From Deltaproteobacteria bacterium (GTDB lineage: Bacteria > Desulfobacterota > Binatia > UBA9968 > JAJDTQ01), in contig JAPPHF010000062.1 in NCBI GenBank assembly GCA_028821115.1, positions 1 through 33,245 of the forward strand: a stretch of 33,245 nt of DNA, given 5' to 3'. The stretch's first letter is position 1; each line of letters opens with the position of its first letter. Positions 21,787-31,287 of this stretch are shown here, one piece after another. A model generated the notes under the pieces. That model was not told the DNA's origin. It made no database searches and was given only the letters and a program-made list of their open reading frames with translations. A program made the translations under genes and the position numbers.

Positions 21787-23630
21787 CTATACGTCGTCTT
21801 TCTCGCCGTCCTGCGCGTCCGTTCCCGGGCGATTCTCCCGGTCCAGCTTCAACTCCTCGTTCAGGATAGTCTCGAAAGAGAAACGGCCGGCCTCTTTCTC
21901 CCGCTTGAGATAGGTCTCCAGCTCTTCCCGTTCTTCCGATCGCTTGAGTGCGCGGATGCTGAGCCCGATCTTGCGTTCCTGAAGGTCGATGTTGACCACT
22001 TCCGCCTCCACGACGTCGCCCACCTGATGGAGGCTCGAAGGCTTGTCCACGTGCTCGGTGCTGAGTTGAGAGACATGGATGAGTCCCTCAACGCCTTCGG
22101 ACACGCGCACGAATACCCCGAAATCGAGCACCCTGACGATAGGGCCCGTGATCCGGGAGCCCGGCGGGTGCTCGTTGACCACTCGTTCCCACGGATCCAT
22201 GGTCAACTGCTTCACGCCGAGCGAGAACCGCTCCACCTGCGGGTCGACGCCGAGCACCTTCGCCTCGACGATGTCACCCTTCTTGTAGAGCTCCGACGGA
22301 TGCTTGATCTTCTTGGTCCAGTCCAGGTCGGAAATGTGGATCAATCCGTCGATGCCCTCCTCGACTCCCACGAAGACTCCGAAATCCGTGATGTTGCGCA
22401 CCGGCCCCTGGATGACGCTGCCCTCGGGGTATTTCTCCTTCGCCAGGAACCACGGGTTGGGCAGCACCTGCCTTAGTCCCAGCGAGATACGCCGGCGCCC
22501 GGGATCGACGTTCAGGACCATGGCCTCCACGGTCTCCCCCGCCTGCACCACCTTGGAGGGGTGCGAGAGCTTCTTCGCCCACGACATCTCGGAGACGTGG
22601 ATCAGCCCCTCGACTCCCTTCTCCAGCTCCACGAACGCGCCGTAGTCCGTCAGACCCACCACCTTGCCGGTGATCTTCGAGTCGACGGGATACCGTTCCG
22701 CCACCGATTCCCAGGGATCCGGCGTGATCTGCTTCATTCCAAGCGAGATGCGTTCTCTTTCCTTGTCGAACTTGAGGACCACCACCCGGAGGGTTTCACC
22801 CAGGCTCAGCAGGTCGCTCGGGTGGTTGACCCGGCCCCACGACATGTCGGTGATGTGCAGGATCCCGTCGATGCCGCCGACATCGACGAACGCTCCATAG
22901 TCGGTGATGTTCTTGACCACGCCCTCGAGGATCACCCCTTCGTCGAGGACCGCGAGGGTCTCCTTCTTGAGCACTTCCCGCTCCTTCTCGAGCAGGACCT
23001 TGCGCGATACCACCACGTTGTCGCGCATGCGGTTGTACTTGAGAATCGTGAAGCGATCCCGCTTGCCCACGAACTGGTCGAGATTTCGGGTCGGCCGAAT
23101 GTCCACATGAGAGCCGGGAAGGAAGCCATCCACGCCGACGTCCACCTTGAAGCCGCCCTTGACCCTGGCGACGATGGTGCCCTCGATGGGCGTCATCTGC
23201 TCATGCGCCTTCTCGATCCGGTCCCACACCTTGATGCTCTCGGCCTTCTGACGCGACAGCACGATCTCGCCCCGGTCTCCCTCGGGAGACTCGAAGAAGA
23301 CGTCCACGTCATCGCCGAGCGCCACCTGCAGCGTTCCGTCCCGGTCCTGGAACTCCTGAACCGAAATGCGGCCTTCGGTCTTGTAGCCCACGTCCACGAC
23401 CACGTGGGTGGGGTTGACGTCGACCACCTTGCCGGTGACCACTCCGCCGGGCTTTACCGCCTGCAGACTCTCCTCGAACAGCGACTGAAAGTCGTCCTCG
23501 GTGGCCGGGGTCTCCTCGGTCTCCGGAGCAACCTGGGTCTCCGGAGTAACCTGGGTCTCCGGAGTATCGTGGGCCACCGGGGTTTCCTGGACCTGCGCGG
23601 TCTCCTCGCTCTTGTTCCCCTCACCTTCCG

Positions 23631-23634
<4 letters not shown>
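21787..23634 (-). CDS. rpsA: 30S ribosomal protein S1
   Basis: S1 binds mRNA on the 30S subunit and helps initiate translation of leaders with weak Shine-Dalgarno sequences. The protein has 615 residues with six S1 RNA-binding domains at about 63-132, 150-215, 234-303, 319-388, 406-475 and 493-562. Domains 3 to 6 are the most alike (ITDYGAFVDV, LTDYGAFVEL, ITDFGVFVGV, VLDFGVFVRV). The first 50 residues are an acidic, proline/threonine-rich extension containing TPETQV repeats, not usual in the family. The start overlaps the cmk stop by 4 nt (ATGA). The C-terminal tail is charged. Confidence 0.98.
23519..23572 (-). repeat. Three tandem 18-bp units in rpsA
   Basis: Three in-frame copies of GTCTCCGGAGTAACCTGG (plus-strand reading) lie head to tail at 23519-23536, 23537-23554 and 23555-23572. 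The first two differ at one base; the third diverges near its end. They encode the TPETQV/APETEE hexapeptides of S1 residues 24-41. Confidence 0.85.
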
Positions 23635-24305
<671 letters not shown>

Positions 24306-24361
24306 CTATCCTATCCTCACTTGACAGCGGGCACAACCGGTGCCTTGAAGCCCTTACCTCA

Positions 24362-25642
24362 TTAATTGCTGATTTTCCCTAGGCTTTCGAAGAAACCGGG
24401 GAACGATACCCTGACACAATCCTCGTTCGAGAGCGAGATCCCGCCCGGCGTCGACAAACCGGCAACCGCCAGCGCCATGGCCACGCGATGGTCGTCGTGG
24501 CTTTCCACCGCGGCGCTCTTGAGCTCATCGGCGCCCTCCACCACCACATCGTCGCCGCGCACTTCCGTCCTCACGCCCATCTTCGAAAGCTCGCCGGTCA
24601 TGGTGGCGATACGGTCCGATTCCTTGAAGCGCAGCTCGCCGACATCCCGAAACAGCGTGGTCCCTCCGGCCAACGCCGCGGCCACGAACAACACCGGATA
24701 CTCGTCGATGGTGCGGGGCGCGAACTCGGCCTGGACCTCGGTCCCGTGAAGCTCGCCACCGCGTACGCGGAGGTCGGCCACCCGCTCGCCCGCCTCCTCC
24801 CAGGAACGCGTCACCTCGATGTCCGCTCCCATGGCCCGCAGGACATCGATCACCCCGGTGCGCGTGGGATTGCAGCCCACCGCCAGGATGGACACGTCCG
24901 ATCCCGGTATGGTGGCGGCCGCCACGGCGATAAACGCGGCGGAGGAAACGTCGCCCGGGACCTTCAGCCGGGTGCCCGAGAGCTCCTGCCCGCCCTTGAC
25001 CGCCACCGTCCGACCGTCGCGCTCCACCACGGCGCCGAAACCCCGCGCCATGATCTCCGTATGGTCCCGGGAACGGTAGGGCTCCTCGATACGCGTCTCT
25101 CCCCGTGCCTGCAGGCCCGCCAACAGCACCGCCGACTTAACCTGGGCGCTGGCCACCGGCGAGGCGTAGTCGATGCCGTGAAGTGGTTGGCCGTGAATCT
25201 CGAGGGGCGCGCGCCCATCATTTCCGGCCACCCGACCTCCCATGCGCGTCAGCGGCTCGATCACCCGTTTCATCGGACGGGTGCGGAGGGAATCGTCGCC
25301 GTCGAGGATGGCGTCGAAGGGCCGCCCCGCCAGGAGTCCCGCCAGCAACCGCATGGTGGTCCCGGAATTGCCGCAGTCGACGGTTTCCCGCGGTGCCTGC
25401 AGTCTGTCCCACCCGCCACCCTCGATGCACAGGGCGCCCCCGTCGCGGCGGAAGGTCACCCCCATGCGCCTGAACGCGGCCACGGTGCTCGAGTTGTCGG
25501 CCCCGCGGGACATGTTCTCGATGCGGGTCTCGCCTCGCGCCACCGCTCCCATGATGACCGCGCGATGCGCGATGGACTTGTCTCCGGGAACCTCCAGCTC
25601 GCCCCTGAGGGGACGCACGACCTGTTCGACCCTGACCGTCAT
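24362..25642 (-). CDS. aroA: 3-phosphoshikimate 1-carboxyvinyltransferase (EPSP synthase)
   Basis: The enzyme joins shikimate 3-phosphate and phosphoenolpyruvate, the sixth step of the shikimate pathway. It has 426 residues. VPGDKSIAHRA is near the N-terminus, then GNSGTTMRLLAG and DGDDSLRTRPM, and near the C-terminus RFKESDRI and DDHRVAMALAV. These are the substrate-binding motifs of the family. ATG 25642 is chosen, with AAGG 7 nt upstream; the long upstream extension of the frame runs through tyrA in another frame. It lies 17 nt after tyrA and 56 nt before cmk. I did not try to assign it to a kinetic class. Confidence 0.97.
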   Translation of the reverse strand: MTVRVEQVVRPLRGELEVPGDKSIAHRAVIMGAVARGETRIENMSRGADNSSTVAAFRRMGVTFRRDGGALCIEGGGWDRLQAPRETVDCGNSGTTMRLLAGLLAGRPFDAILDGDDSLRTRPMKRVIEPLTRMGGRVAGNDGRAPLEIHGQPLHGIDYASPVASAQVKSAVLLAGLQARGETRIEEPYRSRDHTEIMARGFGAVVERDGRTVAVKGGQELSGTRLKVPGDVSSAAFIAVAAATIPGSDVSILAVGCNPTRTGVIDVLRAMGADIEVTRSWEEAGERVADLRVRGGELHGTEVQAEFAPRTIDEYPVLFVAAALAGGTTLFRDVGELRFKESDRIATMTGELSKMGVRTEVRGDDVVVEGADELKSAAVESHDDHRVAMALAVAGLSTPGGISLSNEDCVRVSFPGFFESLGKISN

Positions 25643-25659
25643 CCTTGAACCTTGAACCC

Positions 25660-26514
25660 CTACGTGATCCTCTTCCGGGTGGCCAACGCCCGCTCGAACT
25701 CCCGCTCCAGCCCCGGTCCGTCGTTCCGGCGCACGTACTCCGCGAAGCGCTCGATGCCCCGGGCATACTCCCGGAGGCCCTTCAGCACCGCCTCGCGGTT
25801 GAGCAGGCAAATGTCCCGCCACAGTTCCGGACGGCCGGCCGCGATGCGCGTCGTGTCCCTGAACCCCGAACCGCAGTACTCGGCCAGGTCCAGCGAACCC
25901 ACCTTGGTGCGCTCCAAGGCGTTCACCAGCGCGGAAGCCGCGACGTGGGGGAGATGGCTGACGACGCCCAAGACCCTGTCGTGGACCGCGGCGTCCATGG
26001 TCTCGACCTTCGCTCCGACCCGGCGCCAGAACGTCCGCAGTTTCTTTACGGCGGCAGGGGCGCTCCTGGCGGTGGGGGTGATGATACAGCGGCGGCGGAC
26101 GAACAGGTCGGCCCTCGCCGCATCAGGCCCCCACTGATCGCTGCCGGCGATGGGATGGGCGCCCACGAACGGCGGTCCCGTCTTCAACAGCCGGTCCATG
26201 TCCGCCACCACCCGGCGCTTGACGCTGCCGACGTCGCTGATGAGGCAACCGCGGTGGAGGCGCGGCAGAAACGACCGCGTCAGGGGGGCGATGGCGCTGA
26301 CCGGCGTGGCCAGCACCAGGAAGTCGGTGTCCTCGGGGAAGTCCCCGGCGTGCAGGAAGTAGCGGTCGAGGATGCCGATCCGCTTTCCCCGGCGCAGCGT
26401 CGTCTCGTTGCGGCCGTATCCCACGACCCGTTCCACCAACCCCCGCTCCCTCGCCGCCAGTGCCAGGGAGCCGCCGATGAGCCCGACGCCCGCGATCACC
26501 ATGGTTCGAAACAT
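25660..26514 (-). CDS. tyrA: Prephenate (or arogenate) dehydrogenase
   Basis: The enzyme oxidatively decarboxylates prephenate or arogenate toward tyrosine. It has 284 residues. The Rossmann motif GVGLIGGSLALAARERG is at 9-25 and suits NAD+. VGAHPIAGSDQWGP carries the conserved histidine region, and DRVLGVVSHLPHVAASAL is also conserved. There is no fused chorismate mutase or C-terminal ACT domain, so feedback control by tyrosine through ACT is not expected. Substrate choice cannot be read from sequence. The start shares one base with the stop of hisC (TGATG), so the two are coupled. Confidence 0.95.
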   Translation of the reverse strand: MFRTMVIAGVGLIGGSLALAARERGLVERVVGYGRNETTLRRGKRIGILDRYFLHAGDFPEDTDFLVLATPVSAIAPLTRSFLPRLHRGCLISDVGSVKRRVVADMDRLLKTGPPFVGAHPIAGSDQWGPDAARADLFVRRRCIITPTARSAPAAVKKLRTFWRRVGAKVETMDAAVHDRVLGVVSHLPHVAASALVNALERTKVGSLDLAEYCGSGFRDTTRIAAGRPELWRDICLLNREAVLKGLREYARGIERFAEYVRRNDGPGLEREFERALATRKRIT

Positions 26515-27617
26515 CAGCCGGTGGCGCCTCCTTCAAGGATTCGTTCCAGACAGTCCAGGAACCTGCGGTTTTCGTCCGGGGTCCCCACGGTCACCCGCAC
26601 GTGCTCGGGAAACTCGGGGCCCACGGGCCGCACGATGACCCCACAGCGCAACATCGCTTCAAAGACGTTAGCCGGCTGACCGACACGCACCAGGATGAAG
26701 TTGGCCTGACTCGGGACCCACCCGACCCCCAAGGCCGTTAGACGCTCGCCCAGGAGTGCCAGACCCTGGCCATTGACCTCCAAGCTGCGGCGCAGGTGCT
26801 CGGTGTCATGCACCGCGGCCGTGGCCGCCCACTGGGCGGCGGCATTGACGTTGAATGGCTCCCGCACCTGGTTCATCATGGCGACGATGTCCGGGTGCGC
26901 GATGCCGTAGCCGACCCGCAGGCCCGCGAGGCCGTAGACCTTCGAGAAGGTCCTGAGGGTCAGGACAGCCCGGTCGTCCCGCTGGTCGTCGAGGGAATCG
27001 GGATAGTCCGGATCGGTGGCGTACTCGAAGTACGCCTCGTCCGCCACCACCAGCACGTCCGGCCCCACCCGCTCCAGGAAGGCTTCCCACTCGGGCCGCC
27101 GATAGATCGTGCCCGTGGGGTTGTTGGGGTTGGCCAGGAAGACGCAACGCGTTTTCGCGGTCAACGCCCCGGCCATGGCTTCGAGGTCATAGCCGTAGTC
27201 CTTGAGCGGCACGGTCCGCATCACGGCGCCCATGGCGTTGAGCGAGAGCGGATAGGCCACGAAGGTGCCCTCGGACAGCAAGGCCTCGTCTCCCGGCCGC
27301 AGGAAGGTCCGCACCGCCAGCTCGATGAGCTCGTTGGAGCCGTTGCCGAAGATCAACCGTTCGGGGGCGACCCGCAGCTTGGCCGCCAGCGCCTGGCGGA
27401 GGTGGAAACAACCGCCGTCCGGATAGAGGTGAAGCTCCTCCAGCCGCTCGCGCAGCGCCGCCACCGCCTTGGGGGAGGGGCCCAGGGGGTTCTCGTTGGA
27501 GGCCAGCTTGGCCGATCCCTCGATGCCGTATTCCCGTTCCACCTCGTCGATGGGCTTGCCGGGAACGTACGGGACGATGCGGCGAATATAGTCCGGGACC
27601 TGGTCTACGATGCTCAT
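26514..27617 (-). CDS. hisC: Histidinol-phosphate/aromatic aminotransferase
   Basis: This PLP-dependent class I/II aminotransferase of the HisC type has 367 residues. SNENPLGPSP is near the N-terminus, FLANPNNPTG in the middle, and RTFSKVYGLAGLRVGYG contains the PLP lysine (about 224). By family it makes histidinol phosphate, but its place between pheA and tyrA implies a role as the aromatic aminotransferase making phenylalanine and tyrosine, as proposed for the hisH-type gene in the Pseudomonas supraoperon. No other his genes are near. It overlaps pheA by 4 nt (ATGA) and tyrA by 1 nt. Confidence 0.95.
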   Translation of the reverse strand: MSIVDQVPDYIRRIVPYVPGKPIDEVEREYGIEGSAKLASNENPLGPSPKAVAALRERLEELHLYPDGGCFHLRQALAAKLRVAPERLIFGNGSNELIELAVRTFLRPGDEALLSEGTFVAYPLSLNAMGAVMRTVPLKDYGYDLEAMAGALTAKTRCVFLANPNNPTGTIYRRPEWEAFLERVGPDVLVVADEAYFEYATDPDYPDSLDDQRDDRAVLTLRTFSKVYGLAGLRVGYGIAHPDIVAMMNQVREPFNVNAAAQWAATAAVHDTEHLRRSLEVNGQGLALLGERLTALGVGWVPSQANFILVRVGQPANVFEAMLRCGVIVRPVGPEFPEHVRVTVGTPDENRRFLDCLERILEGGATG

Positions 27618-28690
27618 AGGCTGCGAGGATAGGACCCGAGGACCTTGAGGAAGACGCAGCTCTTGGCGAGCTGGTCCAGCGCGCGCTTAGCTCGGGGCTG
27701 TTGTTGATGACCCATGAAATCGATGAAGAAGACGTACTCCCACGCCTTCTGGCGCGAGGGCCGCGACTCGATCTTGGTGAGGTTGATGCCGTGTTTCGCG
27801 AAAGGCGCCAACAGGTCATGGAGCACGCCCACGCGGTCCTTGGCGGCGAAAACGACGCTGGTCTTGTCCTCGCCGGTGGGCGCCGGCGCATCGTCGCCGA
27901 TGACGAAAAAGCGCGTGATGTTGTCGTGGTTGTCGGCGATGTTGGCCTGCACGATCCTGAGCCCGTAGACGTCGCCCGCCAGCCGGCTCGAGACCGCCGC
28001 CGCGGTCCGGTCCGAACGCGCCTCCTTGGCGGCCTGCGCGGTGCTCGCCACCTCCTCGATCACGGCGTCGGAATAGTGCGCGGCGACCCACTTCCGGCAC
28101 TGACCGAGGGCGTGAGGGTGGGAAAGGATGCGCCGGACGTCCCTGGCCCGGCCTGATCGAGACAGCAGGCACAGTTCGATGTCGATGCTGACCTCGCCGC
28201 AGATCTGCACATCCGAGCCCTGCAGCATATCCAGGGTGTGGGCCACCACCCCTTCGGTGGAGTTTTCCACGGGCACCACGCCGTAGTCCACGTTGCGCGC
28301 GCTCACCTCTCGAAAGACGTCGCCGATGGTGGGCTCGGGGGAATAGCGCACGGTGCTGCCGAAGTGCCGTTGCGCGGCCATGTGGGTAAAGGTCGCCTCG
28401 GGGCCGAAGAAGGCCACCTTCATCTCGGCTTCGACTCCGCGGCAGGCCGACAGGACCTCGCGGTAGACGGCGCGGACGGACGCCGCCGACAACGGCCCGC
28501 CGTTGGCGTCGGATACCTGCCGGTAGACGGCCCGCTCGCGGCTGGCGACGTAGACGGGTCTTCCCGTGAGACTCTTTTGATCCCCGATCTTCAGGGCAAG
28601 GGATGCTCTCTCGTTGAGAAGCGCTACAATCCTGGAATCAACTTGATCGATCTTTTTTCGGAGGGCATCTACCGATTCTCTACGGCTCAA
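27614..28690 (-). CDS. pheA: Bifunctional chorismate mutase/prephenate dehydratase
   Basis: The P-protein turns chorismate into prephenate and then phenylpyruvate. It has 358 residues. The AroQ-type chorismate mutase covers about 1-90 (VDALRKKIDQVDSRIVALLNERA). The dehydratase domain follows with FFGPEATFTHMAA, VPVENSTEGVV and the catalytic threonine region DNITRFFVIG. A C-terminal ACT domain (KDRVGVLHDLLAPFAKHGINLTKIESRPS) gives phenylalanine feedback inhibition. The start is a TTG at 28690 with GAGG 6 nt upstream. The frame continues to 28771, but that extension has no family resemblance. It is the first gene of the aromatic/cmk/rpsA run. Confidence 0.96.
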   Translation of the reverse strand: MSRRESVDALRKKIDQVDSRIVALLNERASLALKIGDQKSLTGRPVYVASRERAVYRQVSDANGGPLSAASVRAVYREVLSACRGVEAEMKVAFFGPEATFTHMAAQRHFGSTVRYSPEPTIGDVFREVSARNVDYGVVPVENSTEGVVAHTLDMLQGSDVQICGEVSIDIELCLLSRSGRARDVRRILSHPHALGQCRKWVAAHYSDAVIEEVASTAQAAKEARSDRTAAAVSSRLAGDVYGLRIVQANIADNHDNITRFFVIGDDAPAPTGEDKTSVVFAAKDRVGVLHDLLAPFAKHGINLTKIESRPSRQKAWEYVFFIDFMGHQQQPRAKRALDQLAKSCVFLKVLGSYPRSL

Positions 28691-28843
28691 TGAAAACCTC
28701 GAGGGGGAAGGATTGGGACCGAAGAGGAACGTTAGCCGAACTCCCGGACAATTGCAACTACGCGCCACCACACGTTTTTGTTCGTGGCCGGGGGCGGCGT
28801 CGATGCCGGAACGAAATCATGTTAGCGTTCCCGGAAACGCCCC
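28691..28843. other. Divergent intergenic region, pheA / EamA exporter
   Basis: These 153 bases must hold the promoters for the pheA operon (leftward) and the exporter (rightward). I see no convincing sigma-70 pair, leader peptide or trp/phe attenuator. An imperfect inverted repeat, CCGGAACG with CGTTCCCGG about 12 nt apart, lies shortly before the exporter start. Confidence 0.4.
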
Positions 28844-29719
28844 ATGCAAAACCAGACCACGGCCTATCTTTACGCCGGCGTCGCGGTGCTGTTCTGGTCC
28901 ACCGTGGCGACCGCGTTCAAGCTCTCCCTGCGCCACGTAAACGCCGACGCCCTGGTGTTCTACTCCTCCTTGGCGTCCGCCGTCGTGCTGCTGTGCATCA
29001 CGCTGGCCACCGGGCGAATCCGGCAACTGCGAAGGTGGACGTCCGCCGACATCCGCACGTCGCTTTATCTGGGCTTCCTGAACCCCTTCCTCTACTACCT
29101 GGTCCTGTTCCGAGCCTATTATCTCCTGCCCGCCCAGGAAGCCCTGACGCTGAACTTCGCCTGGCCCGTGGTGCTGGCGCTGTTCTCCATCCTGCTGCTG
29201 CGGCAGCCCATCGGCGCGCGGGCGCTCCTGGCCATGGCCGTCAGCTTTGCCGGGGTGGTGGTCATCGCCACTCGCGGCGACCTGCTGGGACTGGACCTGG
29301 CCAACCCGCTGGGGGTGGCGCTGGCTTTGGGAAGCACGGTGATATGGGCGCTCTACTGGATCTACGGGGTAAAGGACAGCCGTGACCCGGTAACGCGCCT
29401 GCTGGTCAACTTCGGGTTCGGATGTGTCCTCTCGGGGGGCTACCTATGGCTCTCGGGTTCCCTGGAAGTACCCGGAACCGCGGGTCTGATCGGGGCCATG
29501 TACATCGGCACGTTCGAGATGGGCATCGCCTTCGTCGCGTGGCTGCGTGCTCTCAAGCTCTCCCGCACCACCGCACAGGTGGGGCAACTGATCTACCTGA
29601 CACCGTTCCTCTCCCTCCTGGTGATCAGGCTGGTGGTGGGAGAACCCATCTACGCGAGCACCTTGGCGGGGCTGGCGCTAATCGTCGGCGGCATCGTGCT
29701 GCAACGCCGGAGCGGCTAG
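28844..29719 (+). CDS. DMT-superfamily (EamA) transporter
   Basis: This inner-membrane protein has 291 residues and about ten hydrophobic segments arranged as two EamA repeats (AYLYAGVAVLFWSTVATAFK opens the first; LGVALALGSTVIWALYWIYG the second). Relatives export amino acids, metabolites or drugs; the substrate is not predictable. ATG 28844 begins right at the first helix. The gene is the only plus-strand gene in the right half and is divergent from pheA, so export of an aromatic amino acid or analogue is possible, but only by position. Its TAG merges with a TA-ended repeat arm. Confidence 0.9.
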   Translation: MQNQTTAYLYAGVAVLFWSTVATAFKLSLRHVNADALVFYSSLASAVVLLCITLATGRIRQLRRWTSADIRTSLYLGFLNPFLYYLVLFRAYYLLPAQEALTLNFAWPVVLALFSILLLRQPIGARALLAMAVSFAGVVVIATRGDLLGLDLANPLGVALALGSTVIWALYWIYGVKDSRDPVTRLLVNFGFGCVLSGGYLWLSGSLEVPGTAGLIGAMYIGTFEMGIAFVAWLRALKLSRTTAQVGQLIYLTPFLSLLVIRLVVGEPIYASTLAGLALIVGGIVLQRRSG

Positions 29720-29732
29720 GGACGCGACACTA
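29719..29732 (-). repeat. Single arm of TA-ended palindromic repeat
   Basis: GGGACGCGACACTA on the plus strand is identical to 58-71. It lies between the convergent ends of the exporter and amidohydrolase genes, starting on the last base of the exporter stop codon. I see no matching opposite arm within about 50 bases. Confidence 0.55.
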
Positions 29733-29749
29733 GGCCGGAGAGAAATCCT

Positions 29750-31237
29750 TCACTTCATGAACGGGTAGGACCAGGGGCTCATCTCTTCCGCGGTCCGGCC
29801 CAGCGCGTCCCAGTCCTGGAGGTGATCCCAGGCGGATTCCGCCGCCTCCTGCGCTTGCGCCCGCAGGGCCTCGATGTCCACCCCGTGGACTCGCCCTTCC
29901 TCCACGCGCACCTCGCCGTCGACGATGACCGTCCGGACGTCGTCGCCGATGCCGCATTCCACCAGGCTCTTGATGGGGTCGCGCACCGGCCCGTACCTGA
30001 GAGTGCCGCGGCCGGAAAGATCGACGATGATGATGTCCGCGCGAGCGCCCGGCGCCAAGCGCCCCAGGTCGTCCCGCCCCAGCGCCCGCGCGCCTCCAAG
30101 GGTGGCGGCCTGAAAGACCTCGGCTGCGCTGGCCGCGCGCAGGTTGTGGCCGATGACCTTGCCGAAGTAGGACGCGATGCGCATCTGCATCATGAAGTCC
30201 CGCGGGTAGGTGTCGCTGCCCAGAGAGATGTTGACGCCGGCCTTGCGGTACTTCTCCCAGGAATCGAGGCATCGTCCCCGGCGCGCGATGTTGACCGGGC
30301 AGTGGGAGATGGACACGCCGTACTCTCCCATGAGCTCGATGTCGCGGCCGCCCGAGAAGTTGAGCTGCGGGTTTTCGGCCACGAGGTTGCCGTGGCCGAT
30401 GGTGAGGTCGGGTCCCAGCAGGCCCACCGATTCCAGCAACTCCACGGGGGTCATGCGATGATCGGTCACGAGCTCGTAGAACTCGATGATGTTGTAGGCG
30501 GCGTGGGTCGATATCGGCACCTTGAGCTCGCCCGCCGCCTTCCGGGTGGCCCGCAGCAGGTCCAGCGTGCAGGACTCGGCTTCCCGCGGGATCAGGATCC
30601 CGCGGACACGGTCGCCGCAACTGCCGTTGACGCGCTTGATGAAGTCGACGGCACCATCGAACTCCCGCCAGCCGGCGGCCTCGTTCAGCGCGCGCTTGAG
30701 GCGGCCCCGGTCGTCCGCCACCCAGCGGCCGGAGTCGAACCCCGGTCCCAGGTAGGCCCGCGCTCCGAGCCGGTCCACTTCCGTGAGCAGGCCTTCCTGG
30801 ACCCGGAGCTGGCTGCCGATCTCCATGAACGTGGTGACGCCGTTGCGCAAGAGCTCGGCCACGGTGAAGGTGGCGTGCAGGTCGGTGCCTTCGGCGGCGC
30901 CGGCCTGGTCGGGCCGCGTGTAGCGGGGATCGCCGGCCGGGCGCTTGCCCTCGCGCGGCACGCTGATCTCCAGGAACGGCTGGCCGAAATAGTCCGGACG
31001 GCCGACGTCGGTGATCAGCCGGTGCGACGCCCGGTGGCCGCCGTGGACGTGCATGTCGATGAAACCCGGCGCCACCAGCATCCCGCGGGCGTCGATCTCT
31101 CGGTCCACCTCGCCATCGAAGCCGCCGCCCACGTGCAGGATGACCTCGTCCTCGAACACCACCACCCCGTCGCGCACGAGCGCGTGGCTGTCACCCTGAT
31201 AGCCGACGATCCAACCGCCGCGAATCAACGTACGCAT
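29750..31237 (-). CDS. Amidohydrolase, AtzA/TrzN/MTA-deaminase type
   Basis: This is a metal-dependent hydrolase of the amidohydrolase superfamily, 495 residues, acting on C-N bonds or ring substituents of an unknown substrate. The metal ligands are visible: H63-x-H65 in APGFIDMHVHGG, H245 (STHAAYN), H282 (IGHGN) and D342 (LGSDTYPRD). SHCPVN at 311-316 is typical of the subgroup containing atrazine chlorohydrolase, TrzN and S-adenosylhomocysteine/methylthioadenosine deaminases. The composite beta-sandwich flanks are present (IRGGWIVGYQG; LAPGARADIIIVDL). It lies 50 nt after the ornithine-cyclodeaminase-family gene on the same strand, so the two may share a transcript. No signal peptide. Confidence 0.88.
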   Translation of the reverse strand: MRTLIRGGWIVGYQGDSHALVRDGVVVFEDEVILHVGGGFDGEVDREIDARGMLVAPGFIDMHVHGGHRASHRLITDVGRPDYFGQPFLEISVPREGKRPAGDPRYTRPDQAGAAEGTDLHATFTVAELLRNGVTTFMEIGSQLRVQEGLLTEVDRLGARAYLGPGFDSGRWVADDRGRLKRALNEAAGWREFDGAVDFIKRVNGSCGDRVRGILIPREAESCTLDLLRATRKAAGELKVPISTHAAYNIIEFYELVTDHRMTPVELLESVGLLGPDLTIGHGNLVAENPQLNFSGGRDIELMGEYGVSISHCPVNIARRGRCLDSWEKYRKAGVNISLGSDTYPRDFMMQMRIASYFGKVIGHNLRAASAAEVFQAATLGGARALGRDDLGRLAPGARADIIIVDLSGRGTLRYGPVRDPIKSLVECGIGDDVRTVIVDGEVRVEEGRVHGVDIEALRAQAQEAAESAWDHLQDWDALGRTAEEMSPWSYPFMK

Positions 31238-31287
31238 GTCACGCGTCCATCCGAGGAAAGATAGCCCCCATCACCGTGCGTTGTGAG

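Noticed and set aside
24306-24361. Small inverted repeat GGCAC/GTGCC between aroA and cmk as a terminator
   Set aside because: The stem is only five pairs without a T-run, within an apparently co-transcribed operon.
28691-28843. Attenuator or leader peptide upstream of pheA
   Set aside because: No short frame rich in Phe or Tyr codons and no terminator/antiterminator pair could be found on the minus strand.
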